Shown here: positions 6,663 to 8,833 of the stretch, one piece after another
How the letters are laid out: each line of letters begins with the position of its first letter
How positions within the stretch are numbered: position 1 is the stretch's first letter
NCBI GenBank assembly: GCA_964402065.1
Contig: CAYOAN010000010.1
Coordinates: 1-8,833 of the forward strand
Source of the DNA: CAIWMF01 sp964402065
Lineage (GTDB): Bacteria > Verrucomicrobiota > Verrucomicrobiia > Chthoniobacterales > UBA6821
DNA: 8,833 nt
Direction of reading: 5' to 3'
Made by a program: the position numbers and the translations under genes
Notes under the pieces: model-generated
Databases searched by the model: none
Seen by the model: only the letters and a program-made list of their open reading frames with translations
Told to the model about the DNA's origin: nothing

Positions 6663-6687
6663 ATGTTATGTTAAATCAACATAACAT
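6663..6687. promoter_or_regulatory. 25-bp inverted repeat upstream of the SET/ABC operon (candidate operator)
   Basis: ATGTTATGTT (6663-6672), spacer AAATC, AACATAACAT (6678-6687): perfect 10-bp arms. Each arm is itself two ATGTT half-sites, and a further AACAT sits at 6656-6660, giving five half-sites in 32 bp. It lies 20-44 bases before the likely SET start, in the gap after the TrmB-like gene. No T-run follows, and the AT-rich stem would be weak as a terminator. Symmetric spacing suits binding by a dimeric regulator. Alternatively the RNA could switch between pairing of the two arms and pairing with the extra half-site next to the ribosome binding site. No clear -35/-10 pair was found here. 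Confidence 0.5.
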
Positions 6688-6746
6688 TACCGAATAGCAA
6701 ATAGGCTGCAAAAGATCAAATAATGGCACTTTGACAATAAAAGAAC

Positions 6747-8833
6747 CTATTCTTTCGATCGTTTACTTATTCTTCGCAAAGTGAAAAAAGTGGCGAGCGT
6801 AAGAAGCATTGTCCCAAAAAACCAAAGAGCAGGTTTGAATTTTGAGTTCAAATTTTGATATAGCGGTCCTGCATTGATATCTAATCCAATGCAATATCTT
6901 TCACCATTAATACCCACAATTGGTGCGTAACCTGACAATAGGCTCCCCCACTGGTCTTCGACAAAATCTTTATCGTGGGACTCCTTCTCAAAACCATTAA
7001 AGTAAGTAGTGCTATCGATGTAATAACGAATACCTGGAGCAGCTTGTTCTTCGAATTCTTCAATGAAGCCATCTGCATTTTGATCTGAAGAGAAGGGCAG
7101 AAAATAATTAGAATCCGCATCTGCAACAAATTCCGACATACGGTCATCAATTTTGCGCATTACATATGCAAACCTTACTTCAGGATTTTGCCTTCTTACT
7201 TCATTTAATATTTTGAATACTCTTTGATACGCCTCCTTTTTCATATCTCTAGCAAAGCGCAGTTCATCCAGATCTTTAGCATCAAATTGCGACGCAGCCG
7301 TCGTTGCAATAGACATCAGTTTTTCGGATAAATTCGATTTTATGACTCCTAGCGTGTATTGGTACATTGCAAAAGTAAGTACAAACGCCGTTGCAGTACA
7401 AATTACGACACCTAGACAGAAATTTCTGACACTAAAGATTCCCCAAACTTCTTTCAGTAAGGACTGATGCATGACTACAAACCGAATCACGACAAACAGC
7501 ACAAAGAAACCAAAGAGATACCAGAGAAGCGCAAACGACTCCTGCTTCAATTGCTCAAGCTTTCCAACGGTCATATCTACGCCCACGACTGCAACTGTAT
7601 TGCCCTGCTCATCTTTCACCGGAGCATAGCCCGTAATCATCGTTCCCCATTGGTCGGTGTAAAAATTCTGGCTGGAAAGCGGCGCAGTGCCATGGACCGC
7701 TTGCAGCGCCTCTTTCGGCGCATTGGGGTAGCTTTGCCCCGGCCACTGCAAATAGTTCGCTCCGGTTGAGGTGACCCCGTTGTTCACAACGAATACGTCA
7801 CTTGGGTCAACATCCACGTCATTCTTCGGATCAGCATCCACATTGGCATAGGGATTGATTGAATGTGAGTCCGATACGAATTCGAGCTCGTCGGGCCTCT
7901 CTTTTGTGGAACGAATAATGTACGCATATATCAGATCTGCATTGCTCTTTCGGACACTTTCCAACTGGCGCACCACCTTTGCCCACTCCGGCTTTTTCCA
8001 GTCTTTCTCAATCTGCAGGGCATCCAGGTCTTTTGCATCGAACTGGAGCGCGGCAGTTGCCGCAATCGATTCCACCTTCTCGCGCATGCGCTGCAAATTC
8101 GCATACTCGTTTTGCTTGTAGAGCCCGAACGTTACTGCCCCTGCAATCGCCAAGAATATTGCAAACGAAACCAGGCTGCCTTTACTCAAAAAGAAATCGC
8201 GCAGCTGGGAAAGCACCTTGGTCCGCAATTCGATTGCGGGAACATGGCTCAACACCGGCTCATCTGTGGCCTCCGTCTCTGTCGCAGATGCAATAGCTGC
8301 CGGCTCACGCTGCTTACGCTCAATTTCTTTCCAGTGGTTCTCGAACAACATGCGCTCAGCATGGGCAAATTCCGGGTATTTGATGAAGCACGCCTGTTTT
8401 TGCTTGTGGTTAAAACAAGCGACGACGTCTCCTGCAATCAGCTTTTCAAAGGGCAACGGTAAATCTGCTTCAGGCACCAAGATGGTTTTGCGGTACTCGA
8501 ACGGATCACGCGACTGGAAGCGCCGGCCGAAGGAATTATCGTGGCTGATGACGCGCGAGAAGATCTGGCGACGGTGACGTTCGCGGAAGTACTGCACGTA
8601 GAACTCCTTCAGCGGGTGATCTTCCCAGTTGCAGTCCATCGGCCAGTAACACAGCAGCTCCTGCTTGGGGTCGAGCAGCTTGATGTAGGCACGCTTGATG
8701 CCCTCCTCGCCGTCGAAGTACTGCATCTCGGGCCGGCCCTTGTCGATCGCCAGAGATTCAATGAACGCCTCGAAGTTCTGGTGGCGGCGCTCCAGCATGT
8801 CGTACTTCTGCTCCATGTCCTTCTCCATCCAAT
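6747..8833 (-). CDS. Membrane sensor protein: TrmB-like effector domain plus two tandem Cache-like sensors (N terminus off right edge)
   Basis: Numbered from the first visible ATG (8828), this 693-residue protein begins with a charged helix. A domain follows (about 35-170) with FDGEEGIKRAYIKLLDP, DPFEYRKTILVPEADLP and a final AERMLFENHWKE. This resembles the C-terminal ligand-binding part of TrmB-type transcription regulators of Patescibacteria. In those proteins a winged helix lies just before this point. Here the frame stays open to the right edge (a Trp codon precedes the ATG), so a DNA-binding domain probably lies outside the window. Then come TM1 (about 217-236), sensor A (240-430), TM2 (432-454), TM3 (470-488), sensor B (490-660) and TM4 (664-684). 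Both sensors share QFDAKDLD, YAY/FAY and DQWG...GYAP motifs with the kinase at 1990-3456. Sensor B has a canonical EF-hand loop DQNADGFIEEFE (582-593); sensor A has a degenerate one. There is no kinase, GGDEF or other output after TM4. GC falls along the gene from about 60% to about 40%. The stop TAG lies 103 bp before the SET start on the same strand, so co-transcription is possible. Confidence 0.8.
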   Translation of the reverse strand, partial: WMEKDMEQKYDMLERRHQNFEAFIESLAIDKGRPEMQYFDGEEGIKRAYIKLLDPKQELLCYWPMDCNWEDHPLKEFYVQYFRERHRRQIFSRVISHDNSFGRRFQSRDPFEYRKTILVPEADLPLPFEKLIAGDVVACFNHKQKQACFIKYPEFAHAERMLFENHWKEIERKQREPAAIASATETEATDEPVLSHVPAIELRTKVLSQLRDFFLSKGSLVSFAIFLAIAGAVTFGLYKQNEYANLQRMREKVESIAATAALQFDAKDLDALQIEKDWKKPEWAKVVRQLESVRKSNADLIYAYIIRSTKERPDELEFVSDSHSINPYANVDADPKNDVDVDPSDVFVVNNGVTSTGANYLQWPGQSYPNAPKEALQAVHGTAPLSSQNFYTDQWGTMITGYAPVKDEQGNTVAVVGVDMTVGKLEQLKQESFALLWYLFGFFVLFVVIRFVVMHQSLLKEVWGIFSVRNFCLGVVICTATAFVLTFAMYQYTLGVIKSNLSEKLMSIATTAASQFDAKDLDELRFARDMKKEAYQRVFKILNEVRRQNPEVRFAYVMRKIDDRMSEFVADADSNYFLPFSSDQNADGFIEEFEEQAAPGIRYYIDSTTYFNGFEKESHDKDFVEDQWGSLLSGYAPIVGINGERYCIGLDINAGPLYQNLNSKFKPALWFFGTMLLTLATFFTLRRISKRSKE

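Noticed and set aside
6665..6746. Possible small precursor-peptide gene upstream of the SET gene
   Set aside because: Only trivial frames of a few codons occur between the two genes; no leader-like peptide is encoded.
6738..6756. AAAGAA-TAGG-TTCTTT (minus strand) as a terminator of the TrmB-like gene
   Set aside because: A six-pair, almost all A-T stem overlapping the stop codon, with only a short T stretch; too weak to call.
6731..6759. TTGACA at 6731-6736 as a plus-strand -35 box
   Set aside because: There is no matching -10 at 16-18 bp and no plus-strand gene follows.
1..8833. CRISPR arrays, tRNA/rRNA genes, insertion sequences or integrases
   Set aside because: No regularly spaced repeats, cloverleaf-like segments, transposase motifs or flanking direct repeats were seen on either strand.

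Overview
The window comes from a bacterium using the standard stop codons (TAA, TGA and TAG all end genes here). The histidine kinase with an SHQL-type H-box, the effector domain resembling TrmB regulators, and the small, tightly packed genes suggest a Patescibacteria (CPR) lineage, perhaps of Peregrinibacteria or Peribacteria type. This is an inference from sequence style; no rRNA or other decisive marker is present.

Layout. Positions 1-260 (minus) hold the start of an unrecognised protein that runs off the left edge. A divergent intergenic gap with two strong hairpins separates it from proS (380-1945, plus), an archaeal/eukaryal-type prolyl-tRNA synthetase. A short terminator runs straight into an extended -10 promoter, which drives a membrane histidine kinase (1990-3456, plus). 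The kinase converges on, and overlaps by 20 bp, a four-gene minus-strand operon. Read in the direction of transcription, that operon encodes a SET-domain lysine methyltransferase (6643-5993), two ABC-2 type permeases (5996-5208 and 5227-4433) and their ATPase (4432-3437). All its junctions overlap or abut. Upstream of the operon is a 25-bp inverted repeat. Before that, on the same strand, is a large membrane protein (6747 to the right edge). Its N-terminal part resembles the effector domain of TrmB-type regulators and is followed by two tandem TM-sensor-TM modules.

How it may fit together. The sensor module of the kinase and the two modules of the TrmB-like protein are visibly homologous, and two of the three carry an EF-hand-like calcium loop. 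Two different output types, phosphotransfer and a probable one-component regulator, may therefore read the same kind of extracytoplasmic signal on either side of the SET/ABC exporter operon. The coupling of a eukaryote-like SET methyltransferase, with a complete post-SET cysteine cluster, to a COG4586/4587/3694-type exporter is the most unusual feature. No substrate, precursor peptide or response regulator is visible.

Composition changes sharply. proS is about 60% GC, the kinase-to-SET region is about 30-45%, and the TrmB-like gene rises from about 40% at its 3' end to about 60% at its 5' end. This fits an AT-rich acquired segment inserted next to proS.
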